64,000 bases of DNA from Arthrobacter stackebrandtii. Its GTDB lineage: Bacteria > Actinomycetota > Actinomycetes > Actinomycetales > Micrococcaceae. The stretch is from positions 3,720,001 through 3,784,000 of the forward strand of contig NZ_JAGIOI010000001.1 of NCBI RefSeq assembly GCF_017876675.1, given 5' to 3'. Each line of letters opens with the position of its first letter. The first letter of the stretch is position 1. Shown here one piece after another: positions 56,510-64,000 of this stretch. Position numbers and translations under genes: made by a program. Below the pieces are notes generated by a model. The model ran no database searches, was not told the origin of the DNA, and was given only the letters and a program-made list of their open reading frames with translations.

Positions 56510-57466
56510 TCAACCAGCGTCAGCCAGGTTGAGGGCCGCGAGCCGCAGGGGATCCGCCAGCACGTCAACCGCGAAGACTCGTCCTCCCACCACGGTGAAG
56601 GCCGTGATGGACACGACGTGTCCGTCCTGGGCGGTGATGACCCCCGCGGCGCCATTGACCACGACGTGCCGGTAAGGCGGCGAGCCTGGCCCGAACATGT
56701 GTGCGTTTCCGGCCACCGTGGGGCCGCCGCGCAGGACCAGCGGCTTTGCCGTCAGCCCGCTCGCGCGGAACACCGCGTCGGGATGGAGGATGGCGATGAG
56801 CGCCCCCAAGTCGCCGTTCCGCGCGGCCGCGAAAAAGGCGTCCACCACCTCCCTCTGGGCGGCCAATCCTGCGTCGGGCGCGGGTGCCTGGCTGCGCACC
56901 CTGCGGCGGGCCCGGCTGGCCAGCTGCCGGGCTGCCTCGGGTGTGCTGGCAATGACCGGGGCGATGTCGTTGAAGGGCACTGCGAAGAGGTCATGCAGGA
57001 CGAACGCGAGCCGTTCATCCGGATCCAGTGACTCCAGCACCACCTGCAGGGCCATGCCAACGTGGTCGCTGAGGATGGCCTGACCCTCGGGGTCTCCTGC
57101 CTCCGGCCGGGGGAAGCCGCTGCCGGACGGGATTCCGGACGCCCTGCCGTGCTCCCTGCCTGCGGGACTGCTGGCGGGCCCCCCAGCAGCAATGCCGACG
57201 ATGGGGTCGGGCATGGCGTATTCCAGCGGGTCTTCCCGCAACCTGGTCCGGGTTCGCAGCGCATTGAGACTGGTGCGCGCCACGATCGTGGTCAGCCAGG
57301 CCGTGAGGTTTTCAACTTTCGACCGGTCCGTCCCGCTGGCCCGCAGCCACGTGTCCTGAACGGCGTCCTCGGCTTCGCTGAGGGATCCCAGCATGCGGTA
57401 GGCGACGGACCGCAGCCTGGTGCGCTGAGCCTCGAATTCGGTGGTGAAAAAGTCGGGCCGGTCCAT
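56510..57466 (-). CDS. ECF41-type RNA polymerase sigma factor with SnoaL-like C-terminal domain
   Basis: A 318-residue sigma factor, far longer than ordinary ECFs. Sigma2 is at about 8-75 (RLRSVAYRMLGSLSEAEDAV), sigma4 at about 145-200 (ERLAFVLHDLFAVPFNDIAP), and a C-terminal SnoaL-like domain at about 205-310. In group ECF41 this fused C-terminal domain regulates activity in place of an anti-sigma factor. A Gly/Pro-rich insertion separates sigma2 and sigma4. The ATG at 57466 is chosen; the frame stays open upstream over the divergent gene. The divergent neighbour is the oxidoreductase/epimerase-type partner expected for ECF41. Confidence 0.9.
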   Translation of the reverse strand: MDRPDFFTTEFEAQRTRLRSVAYRMLGSLSEAEDAVQDTWLRASGTDRSKVENLTAWLTTIVARTSLNALRTRTRLREDPLEYAMPDPIVGIAAGGPASSPAGREHGRASGIPSGSGFPRPEAGDPEGQAILSDHVGMALQVVLESLDPDERLAFVLHDLFAVPFNDIAPVIASTPEAARQLASRARRRVRSQAPAPDAGLAAQREVVDAFFAAARNGDLGALIAILHPDAVFRASGLTAKPLVLRGGPTVAGNAHMFGPGSPPYRHVVVNGAAGVITAQDGHVVSITAFTVVGGRVFAVDVLADPLRLAALNLADAG

Positions 57467-57468
57467 GC

Positions 57469-57495
57469 GGTCACATTCTTCCAACGTGCGGTGTC
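57469..57495 (+). promoter_or_regulatory. Probable ECF41-dependent promoter of the partner gene
   Basis: GGTCACA (57469-57475), exactly 16 bases, then TGTC (57492-57495). The reported ECF41 promoter form is TGTCACA-N16-CGTC, so each element differs at one position. It points at the epimerase-like gene starting 78 bases later and begins 3 bases from the sigma factor's own start codon. Confidence 0.65.
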
Positions 57496-57572
57496 TATTA
57501 AGCAGACCCCGTTGCGGGGCCCAAATGACGGCAGGAACGTCCCGGCCGTCCCATAAGGAAATGGAGTACATC

Positions 57573-58424
57573 ATGGAACTTCCCATCTTACTCACGGGCG
57601 GAACCGGCACACTGGGCAGGGAACTGCTGCCCCGGCTGCTCGGGGCCGGAAGGACAGTGCGGGTGTTGAGCCGCACCGCAGGAGCCGGCTGGGCCGGCGG
57701 CAGCACCGGCGTCGAGCCTGTGATTGGCGACTTGTCCACCGGTGAAGGGCTCGATGCCGCCGTTGCGGGAATTGAAACCGTCATCCACGCCGCCGGCAGT
57801 GCCAAGGGAGACGCGGCCAAGGCTGCCCGCATGGTCGATGCCCTGCAGCGGGCCGGGACCGCACGCCACCTGCTCTACATTTCCGTGGTTGGTGCAGACA
57901 CCACGCCGTTTGAAGGCCGCATCGACCGGGCGACGCTGGGTTACTTCGAGGAGAAGCGCCAGGGGGAGCTGGCCGTTTCCGGTGCGGGGATTCCGTGGAC
58001 CATCCTGCGAGCCACCCAGTTCCACGACTTCATTGCCGCGTTTGCCGACACGGGGATGAAGCTGCCCGTCATGCCCTCGTTCGCGGTTTTCCGGTACCAG
58101 CCGGTCGACGTGCGCGACGTGGCGGAACGGCTCGTGGAGCTGGCGCTGGGTAAGCCGGCAGGCATGGTGCCCGCCATCGGCGGCCCCGAGGTCTTTCCCA
58201 TGGAAGAACTGCTCAAGGGCTACCTCCGGGCTGTTGGGCGCCGGCGCCTGGTGCTGCCGGTGCACATCCCCGGCAAGGCGGCCAAGGCGCAGCGCAATGG
58301 CGCAAACCTCGCATGCGACCGCGCCGTGGGAGTGCGGACATGGGCGGGGTTCCTGGCCGAAAAGCGGGCCGGCGCCAGGGAACCAGGCAGTGCCGGTGCC
58401 CGGGGACGCACAGGGACTGCATGA
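57573..58424 (+). CDS. NAD(P)H-binding epimerase/SDR-like protein (ECF41 partner)
   Basis: A 283-residue atypical SDR: ILLTGGTGTLGRELLPRLLGAG nucleotide motif in parts at residues 5-26, then HLLYISVVGADTTPF and WTILRATQFHDFI, as in NmrA/YbjT-like oxidoreductases. The ATG at 57573 is preceded by GGAG at 6 bases. ECF41 sigma factors normally drive one gene of a carboxymuconolactone decarboxylase, oxidoreductase or epimerase type; this gene fits the last two. The physiological reaction is unknown. Confidence 0.88.
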   Translation: MELPILLTGGTGTLGRELLPRLLGAGRTVRVLSRTAGAGWAGGSTGVEPVIGDLSTGEGLDAAVAGIETVIHAAGSAKGDAAKAARMVDALQRAGTARHLLYISVVGADTTPFEGRIDRATLGYFEEKRQGELAVSGAGIPWTILRATQFHDFIAAFADTGMKLPVMPSFAVFRYQPVDVRDVAERLVELALGKPAGMVPAIGGPEVFPMEELLKGYLRAVGRRRLVLPVHIPGKAAKAQRNGANLACDRAVGVRTWAGFLAEKRAGAREPGSAGARGRTGTA

Positions 58425-58451
58425 TCCCGCATTTTCAGTTTATCCCGGGCA

Positions 58452-58474
58452 GGGGGCCTTGCCGCAAGGCCCCC
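58452..58474 (+). promoter_or_regulatory. Rifamycin-associated element-like palindrome upstream of helR
   Basis: A perfect inverted repeat with arms GGGGGCCTTGC (58452-58462) and GCAAGGCCCCC (58464-58474) around a single central C. On the complementary strand the core reads CCTTGCGGCAAGG. This is very close to the rifamycin-associated element found before rifamycin-resistance genes, including helR, in Streptomyces and mycobacteria. It lies 68 bases before the helR start, and CACAAT (58484-58489) could be the -10 box. Confidence 0.75.
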
Positions 58475-58542
58475 TGAAGGGCGCACAATGGGTGGCTGCA
58501 CTGAAGAAAAGCCCGAGCGAAATCATGATGGAGGCCCACGCC

Positions 58543-60987
58543 ATGGCTGCTGATTCCCACCCTGCCGAAACCAACCCTGCCTACACTGAGTCCCCCAATT
58601 CCAACTGCGTCCCCGCCGGAACGGACCCGGCCGGCGTCCCCGCCGTCTCACAGATGGAGAGCCCGTTCAGGCTTCCGGCCGGCAGGGCGGCCAAGGCGGA
58701 CCCGGCCCTTGTGTCCGCCGATGAGATCCACTTTGCCGCCATGTCTGCGTCGCTGGCGCAGGCCCGGTGCCGGCTTTCCGACCGGCTCGTGGCTGTCCGG
58801 AAGGAGCCGGCCAGGATGGGGCAGGAAGCCGTGGAACGGGACGTCGAGGTCCGCCGCCTGTCCTCCCGCCTGCGTGCCCTTGAACGATTCGGCCTGGATG
58901 CTTGCCTGGGCCGGATCGACCCCGCCGACGGCTCGGCCCCCGTGTACATAGGCCGTTTCGGCCTCACAGGCGCATCCGGCGGCAGCCTGCTCACCGACTG
59001 GCGGGCGCCGGCGGCCGAACCATTCTTCGGTGCCAGCCACGCCAACCCCATGGGCCTGGCCGGGCGTCGCCGCTACCGCTGGTCGCAGGGGTTCATCACC
59101 GACTACTGGGATGAGCGTTTCACCCTCGGCGGCGGCCCCGGAAGCCCCCTGCAGGGCACCATCGGGTCTGCAGGCATGGGCACCCCCGCCGCGACGGACG
59201 CAGCGCTGGAGGACCTCTCGGCGTTCATCGCCAGCCTGGGCGTCAGCCGCGCCGCCGCCATGCACGACGTCCTCGGCACCATCGCCGCCGACCAGGACGC
59301 CATCATACGGTCACCGTCCCGCGGCACCCTGGTGGTCGACGGGGGTCCCGGAACCGGCAAGACGGTTGTGGCGCTGCACCGAGCTGCCTACCTGATCTAC
59401 GCCGACGCGCGCGTGGGCCGGCACCCGGGCGGTGTGCTGTTTGTCGGCCCGCACCAGCCCTTCCTCAACTATGTTGCGGATGTGCTGCCCAGCCTTGGCG
59501 AGGAGGGCGTGCAAAGCTGCACGCTGCGGCACCTCGTCCCCGAAGGGGCCGCGGCCGTGACGGAACGGGACCCCGACGTTGCCCGCCTTAAGCAGGGCGT
59601 CGGCATGGTTGAGGCGATAGAGGCCGCCGTTGCGTTCTACGAGCGACCGCCCGCCGGGAACGTACTCATCGAGACGCCGTGGGCCGACATCCGCCTCACC
59701 CCCGCCGACTGGGCCGAGGCTTTCTCCGCGCCCGCGGCCGGCATCCCGCACAACGAGGCCCGCGGCGAGATTTGGGAAACCCTGCTGGACATTGTCGAGG
59801 CCAAGTTCCACGCCGGAGGCGAAGCGCCGGATGGCGTGATGGGTGACGATGAGGGTTGGGAGGCCTTCAGCAGCGAAACGCGGGACCTGGCCATGCCCGA
59901 CGGCGCCCGGCCCGCCCCCGGTGCCTTCCGACGTGCCGCGGCGAGCAGCCGGGCGCTGGTGGAAGCCCTGAACAGGGCCTGGCCGCTGCTGAAGTACACC
60001 GACATTGTGGGCGACCTGTGGAGGGTTCCTGCATACCTGCGGTTGTGCGCACCCTGGCTGGACCGCGGTGACGTTGGCCTGCTGCAGCGGGCCGATCCCG
60101 CGGCATGGACTGTGGAGGACCTGCCCTTGCTGGATGCTGCGAAGACGCGGCTCGGCGACCCGGAGGAAGAACAGCGCAAGCGGCGGCAGCGCGCCGTCGT
60201 GCGTGCCGAAAAGGAGTTGATGGACACGGTGGTCGACGACCTGATCGCCGCGGATGACTCCGAGCTGCTGGTCATGACCTCCCTGCGCGGGGGCGACATG
60301 TCGGACAAGCTGCTGGGGCAGGAGGCGGTGCCCGTGCCGGAGCCGGACATGCTGGCCGGGCCGTTCGCGCACATCGTGGTGGACGAGGCCCAGGAGCTCA
60401 GCGATGCGCAGTGGCAGATGCTGCGGGCGCGGTGTCCGTCGCGCAGCTTCACGGTGGTGGGGGACCGGGCGCAGGCGAGGGGCGGCTTTGCTGAATCGTG
60501 GCAGGAGAGGCTGGCGCGGGTGGGGCTGGGGGAAGTGTCGATGGCCGGCCTTGGCGTCAATTACCGCACGCCGCGGGAAGTCATGGAGGAGGCGGCGCCG
60601 GTGATCCGGGAGGCGCTGGCGGACGCCAATGTCCCCACGTCCATCCGGAGCAGCGGCCTGCCCGTGCGGCACGGGGCCGTATCGGAACTGGAGACCGTGG
60701 TGGAGGGCTGGCTGGCCGCCCACTCGGAGGGCACTGTCTGCATCATCAGTGCTGAGGGCACAAGCACACGTCGAGACGGTCCGCGTGTGCGCACCCTGAC
60801 GCCCGTACTGGCCAAGGGGCTGGAATTTGACCTGGTGGTGCTGCTGCAGCCTGAATCCTTTGGTGCTGGTGCTGGTGCTGGTGCTGGTGCTGGTGCTGGT
60901 GGTGCGGATGCGGCCGGCACGACCCGTGCCGTGGACCGCTATGTTGCCATGACCCGGGCAACGCAGGAGCTGGTGGTCCTTGGCTGA
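58543..60987 (+). CDS. helR: HelR-like RNA polymerase-recycling motor ATPase
   Basis: An 814-residue UvrD/HelD-like superfamily-1 ATPase. Walker A GGPGTGKT is at residues 267-274, Walker B VVDEAQEL at about 612-619 (Asp614/Glu615), GVNYRTPREV for motif IV, and YVAMTRATQELVVL for motif VI. The N-terminal region (about 60-200) has the DEIHFAAMSASLAQARCRL helix of HelD-type proteins that reach into RNA polymerase. HelR displaces rifamycins from, and recycles, stalled polymerase. The ATG at 58543 follows GGAGG at 8 bases; the frame stays open upstream. A (Gly-Ala)n insert lies near residue 775. Confidence 0.85.
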   Translation: MAADSHPAETNPAYTESPNSNCVPAGTDPAGVPAVSQMESPFRLPAGRAAKADPALVSADEIHFAAMSASLAQARCRLSDRLVAVRKEPARMGQEAVERDVEVRRLSSRLRALERFGLDACLGRIDPADGSAPVYIGRFGLTGASGGSLLTDWRAPAAEPFFGASHANPMGLAGRRRYRWSQGFITDYWDERFTLGGGPGSPLQGTIGSAGMGTPAATDAALEDLSAFIASLGVSRAAAMHDVLGTIAADQDAIIRSPSRGTLVVDGGPGTGKTVVALHRAAYLIYADARVGRHPGGVLFVGPHQPFLNYVADVLPSLGEEGVQSCTLRHLVPEGAAAVTERDPDVARLKQGVGMVEAIEAAVAFYERPPAGNVLIETPWADIRLTPADWAEAFSAPAAGIPHNEARGEIWETLLDIVEAKFHAGGEAPDGVMGDDEGWEAFSSETRDLAMPDGARPAPGAFRRAAASSRALVEALNRAWPLLKYTDIVGDLWRVPAYLRLCAPWLDRGDVGLLQRADPAAWTVEDLPLLDAAKTRLGDPEEEQRKRRQRAVVRAEKELMDTVVDDLIAADDSELLVMTSLRGGDMSDKLLGQEAVPVPEPDMLAGPFAHIVVDEAQELSDAQWQMLRARCPSRSFTVVGDRAQARGGFAESWQERLARVGLGEVSMAGLGVNYRTPREVMEEAAPVIREALADANVPTSIRSSGLPVRHGAVSELETVVEGWLAAHSEGTVCIISAEGTSTRRDGPRVRTLTPVLAKGLEFDLVVLLQPESFGAGAGAGAGAGAGGADAAGTTRAVDRYVAMTRATQELVVLG
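60862..60897 (+). repeat. GGTGCT hexanucleotide microsatellite inside helR
   Basis: Six exact tandem GGTGCT units encode a Gly-Ala run shortly before the last helicase motif. Unit changes would keep the frame and only alter the loop length. Confidence 0.85.
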
Positions 60988-60988
60988 G

Positions 60989-61013
60989 CCGGCCCCACAC
61001 CCGCCGGGGCCGG
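60989..61013. terminator. Hairpin between helR and ctaB
   Basis: CCGGCCCC (60989-60996) pairs with GGGGCCGG (61006-61013) just after the helR stop, with a 9-base loop. It is short but well placed between convergent genes. Confidence 0.45.
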
Positions 61014-61069
61014 AAGCAACAGGAGGGATCGCCGTCGGGCGTGATTCATCTTCTCCGGCTGTAGACGCC

Positions 61070-62062
61070 TCAGGGCAGGCGGGGCCCCACTGCAAGCATG
61101 ACGGAGATGGCGCACATCATGATGAGTGCGTAGCGGAACATGAGGCGGGCCCAATGGTCGTAGTTGCCGGCGGCGCGCAGGCCGCGCACTGCCAGCACGA
61201 TCCACCCGGCACCCAGCAGCCCCATGACAACCGTGTAGGACCATCCCGTGTAGCCGAACGGCTGGGGCAGCAGCGACACCGCGACATACGCCACCGTGTA
61301 AACGAGGATTTGCACCACCGTGTTGGGGATGCCGCGGACCACGGAGATGACCGGAACCTTGGCGCGGGCGTATTCATCGCGCCGGTAGACCGCGATGGAG
61401 TAGAACGCCGGCATCTGCCAGAAGAAGAGGATCAGGAACGCAATGGCTGCGCCGGCGTCGAGTGCGTTGCTGGCGCCCACATAGCCGCCCAGGATGGGCG
61501 CCGCGCCGGAAATGCTTCCCACGAGTGTCCCGTGGATCGAGAGCCGCTTGGACAGCATGCCGTACAGGACAACATAGGCCAGGAATCCGCCAACGCCCAC
61601 GGCCACCACCAGCGGGTTGGTCCACGCCACGAGGATCGCCATGCCGCCCAGGAACAACACGGCAGAGTAGATGAGCGCGTTCCGTGCACCCACCCCGCCC
61701 GTCACAGTGGCACGCTTCTTGGTGCGTGCCATGAGGGTGTCGATGTCGCGGTCCAACACGTTGTTCAGCACGCACGCGGAGCCGATCACCAGTGTGGTGC
61801 CGATGCAAACCGCCAGGAACACCGGCCAGTCGATGCCCCCGGGGCTGGCAAACAGGAACCCGGCCGCTGCGGTCAGGACATTGCCGTACAGAACCCGCGG
61901 TTTTGTCAGGGAGTAGTAGCGCAGCAGCGTGGACCGCCATGACGCATCCGTGGCCCGGGCCGCCAGGGCACTGTCCTTGCCGTCGAGCGGGCTGGCTGCG
62001 CCACCGTCTTTTTTCGGCACAGGGCCGGGCCCAAGCGGTGTGGACGAACTGCGCGAGGTCAT
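61070..62062 (-). CDS. ctaB: Protoheme IX farnesyltransferase (heme O synthase)
   Basis: Converts heme B to heme O, the first step towards heme A for the aa3 oxidase encoded at 19.9-22.9 kb. The 330-residue product is a UbiA-family prenyltransferase with about nine helices. Prenyl-diphosphate/Mg motifs are NNVLDRDIDTLMARTKKR and the later YRRDEYARAKVPV. A ~55-residue hydrophilic N-terminus precedes YYSLTKPRVLYGN. The ATG at 62062 follows GGAG at 7 bases; the frame stays open upstream. Confidence 0.95.
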   Translation of the reverse strand: MTSRSSSTPLGPGPVPKKDGGAASPLDGKDSALAARATDASWRSTLLRYYSLTKPRVLYGNVLTAAAGFLFASPGGIDWPVFLAVCIGTTLVIGSACVLNNVLDRDIDTLMARTKKRATVTGGVGARNALIYSAVLFLGGMAILVAWTNPLVVAVGVGGFLAYVVLYGMLSKRLSIHGTLVGSISGAAPILGGYVGASNALDAGAAIAFLILFFWQMPAFYSIAVYRRDEYARAKVPVISVVRGIPNTVVQILVYTVAYVAVSLLPQPFGYTGWSYTVVMGLLGAGWIVLAVRGLRAAGNYDHWARLMFRYALIMMCAISVMLAVGPRLP

Positions 62063-62351
62063 GGGGGAGCTCCAGGGGTGGGTTGTGGCTGCATCCAGCT
62101 TATCGCCGAATGTCCGGCCGCCAGGCCTTGGGTGAGTGGTGCATCGTTTACCCGGCAGCTCGGCAAGCAGCTCCTCCGTGCCTGACGGAACTGCTCGATT
62201 CCAGCCATGCCCCACCTTCCCCAGGTGGCCCGTGGTGCGACAGCTGTCCCAGTTCCGGCAACAGCCGCGTGCCGGCAACCATGTGTGGCACTCCTTCCAT
62301 TGGGCCGCCACCGCACTTTAGAAGAAGTGTACTATAACTTTGAGAAAAGTG

Positions 62352-62380
62352 TTGAGCTTCACAAATTTGTGATCTATAAT
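62352..62380 (+). promoter_or_regulatory. Strong promoter with operator-like palindrome, DUF222 gene
   Basis: TTGAGC (62352-62357), 17 bases, TATAAT (62375-62380), then 6 bases to the ATG, so a leaderless mRNA. The spacer contains a perfect 14-bp palindrome TCACAAATTTGTGA (62359-62372), an ideal repressor position. The region is markedly AT-rich for this chromosome. The rest of the 324-base gap (62063-62351) shows nothing recognisable. Confidence 0.7.
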
Positions 62381-62386
62381 TGTGGT

Positions 62387-64000
62387 ATGGGCAATTCAGA
62401 AGAGTTCCCGACGGATCGGGATGGCGCATCCACCACAACGGCTGTGGCGGACTTCATCGATGCCCTGTCCTTTCCTGTTATTGAACCACTGGCCGCTGAC
62501 ATCCAAAGCCTTGCGGACCTTCCACCCCTTCCGGAGCCGGGTGTCCACGCTGGAGGTGACTCCTTGCAGGGTGGCGGAGCAGGCTGTAGTTCCACCGAAC
62601 GTGTAAAGAGTGCGGCATCCCAGTTGGACGGAGTTCGTGCGTTGATGGATGCCTGTGGGGATGCAGTTGCAGCACTCCGCCGGCATCAGAACAAGAGTGC
62701 CGCATTGATGGCCGTCATGGTTGAGCGGATGGAAGTCACTGCGGTGTTGGAAGGCGGGCTGCTCAACCTTGATTCCTGGCAGCAAGGATGTTCCGTTGAC
62801 CAGATTTGTGCTGAGTTGGCCGTCATACTCCATGTGGCTGAAGGGGCGGCCCGGCGTTTTGTGGGTCAATCGGTGGAGCTCGTGCGGCATCTGCCGGAGA
62901 CCTTGGAAGTTATGGCTGGCGGGGAGCTCGGTTGGGAACATGCCGTCGTTATTGCTGAAGAAACCAGTCTGCTGCGCTCGGCCGGACTGCCGCAGGAGGC
63001 CATTGATGCTTTCGAGCGGAGGCTGCTGGTCCAAGCTGAAAAGAGGACGTTGGGGAGCTTTCGCTCCACGGCGCGGCGCATGCGTGAACGCAGCCATCCG
63101 GAAACCATTGTGCCCCGCACCAAGCGCGCCTATGCGGACAGAAACCTTCGGATCAGCCGTGGTGAGGACGGCATGTCGTGGATGAGCCTCTATGCGCCAG
63201 CACCCACCATCGAGGCCATTTGGGATCAATGCACCTACACCGCCCAGGCGGCGCGGGGTCCGCACGAGAAGCGCACCATCGCGCAGCAGCGCGCCGACAT
63301 TGCGGCGGCCCTGCTGCTCGGGCTGCGTCTGGGGGAGAGCGGCGTCCATGCGCCAGCCCCCGCCCCCGCGCCAGGATTTGACCCGGTTCCGGCGCCCGCA
63401 CCTGACGCCGAGCCAGGTCCAGACCTGGCACCGGATCCCGGCCTTGCCGCTGATGACGGCTCCCGCACCAATGCAAGTGCCGATGCTGGGGCAGATCGTT
63501 CAGGCTCTGCCGGGCCTGCGCCCGTGCGGCCATCCAGCGTAGAGCCTGGGCCCGCGTCGTTCCCCGAAGCCGCTGCCAATTCTGCCGCCGGCACGCAGGA
63601 ACCCGCTGAAGTCCATTCCAGCGTTTCGGCCAATGACGTGCATGCGGCCAACCCTGCGCAACCAGCCGCGTCCTCAACCGGACAGGGATCCGCCGCTGCG
63701 ACATCCGGGATGGCCGATTCCGGCCGTGGCGAATGGGTTCCCGCCCCTGAACCCGATCCGTGCCCCGATGGGGCCTATCCGGATCCAAAGCGATATGGGA
63801 CTGCCTTCTATCCCTGGCAGCTGCCGCTGTTTGACGACCCCAACTACCGGGATCCATCATTCCGGGAGCCGGACCCGCGCAATGAACCCGACTGGCATCC
63901 CACCGCGCAGCTCCCCATGCTGAATGCGGCCCAAACATTCCCCATGGGTGCAAGTTTTGGACTGGCCGATCTCTCCGGCACGGCAGCATCCGACGGATCC
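62387..64000 (+). CDS. DUF222 / 13E12-repeat family protein, C-terminus outside window
   Basis: Open from the ATG at 62387 to the window edge (538 codons, no stop). Residues about 90-330 form a DUF222 domain (MAVMVERMEVTAVLEGG, LGWEHAVVIAEETSLLR, LYAPAPTIEAIWDQCT, RTIAQQRADIAAALLLG). A long Pro/Ala/Asp-rich linker (about 322-450) follows. Such proteins usually end in an HNH nuclease domain, which would lie beyond 64000. They occur in many copies in actinobacteria and their role is unclear. The N-terminal codons are less GC-biased than neighbours, hinting at transfer. Confidence 0.82.
   Translation, partial: MGNSEEFPTDRDGASTTTAVADFIDALSFPVIEPLAADIQSLADLPPLPEPGVHAGGDSLQGGGAGCSSTERVKSAASQLDGVRALMDACGDAVAALRRHQNKSAALMAVMVERMEVTAVLEGGLLNLDSWQQGCSVDQICAELAVILHVAEGAARRFVGQSVELVRHLPETLEVMAGGELGWEHAVVIAEETSLLRSAGLPQEAIDAFERRLLVQAEKRTLGSFRSTARRMRERSHPETIVPRTKRAYADRNLRISRGEDGMSWMSLYAPAPTIEAIWDQCTYTAQAARGPHEKRTIAQQRADIAAALLLGLRLGESGVHAPAPAPAPGFDPVPAPAPDAEPGPDLAPDPGLAADDGSRTNASADAGADRSGSAGPAPVRPSSVEPGPASFPEAAANSAAGTQEPAEVHSSVSANDVHAANPAQPAASSTGQGSAAATSGMADSGRGEWVPAPEPDPCPDGAYPDPKRYGTAFYPWQLPLFDDPNYRDPSFREPDPRNEPDWHPTAQLPMLNAAQTFPMGASFGLADLSGTAASDGS

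Overview
The window is high-GC actinobacterial chromosome, most likely from the Arthrobacter group of the Micrococcaceae. The evidence is the actinobacterial core set (phoH-ybeY-CNNM-era, type-2 leuA, recO-uppS, a ctaC-ctaD-ctaF plus ctaE-qcrC-qcrA-qcrB respiratory branch, LCP and DUF3043 proteins), frequent GTG/TTG starts, many probably leaderless genes with a TANNNT-like -10 box 6-7 bases before the start codon, and a mycothiol-type protein family. I saw no rRNA, tRNA, CRISPR array, phage or insertion sequence.

Layout. 1-226 holds the start of a lipoprotein gene running off the left edge; 227-507 shows nothing clear. 508-4395 is a tightly overlapped RNA/ribosome-biogenesis operon (phoH, ybeY, CNNM/CorC, era). 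It is followed by an LCP cell-wall ligase, a convergent M13 metallopeptidase, leuA behind a probable leucine attenuator, recO-uppS, a hydrolase/flavoprotein pair, pyrD, an aldo-keto reductase, DUF3043, an M20 peptidase and erpA. 19948-29126 carries the aerobic respiratory chain (cytochrome c oxidase and the bc1 complex). It is split by a 51-bp minisatellite, ptsH (HPr) and a divergent GntR/UTRA regulator. trpD, cutC, an Lrp-type RAM protein and DUF3054 follow.

From about 32 kb the content becomes accessory: VOC protein, a shrunken ATPase behind ybaK, lipoprotein, SDR, RDD, GNAT, a mycothiol-type protein cut by an in-frame TAA, a xylose-type ABC transporter, a frameshifted DHA2 efflux pump, a DUF1990 fusion protein, a GlxA-type regulator, a second MFS pump, a His-rich methyltransferase divergent from an XRE-cupin regulator, a membrane-protein/GntR pair, a Tat-exported phosphoesterase, an isochorismatase-like hydrolase, an ArsR/SRPBCC pair with a duplicated operator, and a DMT exporter.

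The right end carries two regulatory systems that can be read from the sequence. The first is an ECF41-type sigma factor divergent from an NAD(P)H-binding epimerase-like partner, with a near-consensus ECF41 promoter between them. The second is a HelR-type RNA polymerase-rescuing ATPase preceded by a perfect palindrome matching the rifamycin-associated element, which suggests rifamycin-inducible polymerase protection. Heme O synthase (ctaB), which serves the oxidase encoded earlier, and an incomplete DUF222 gene with a strong, operator-bearing promoter close the window.
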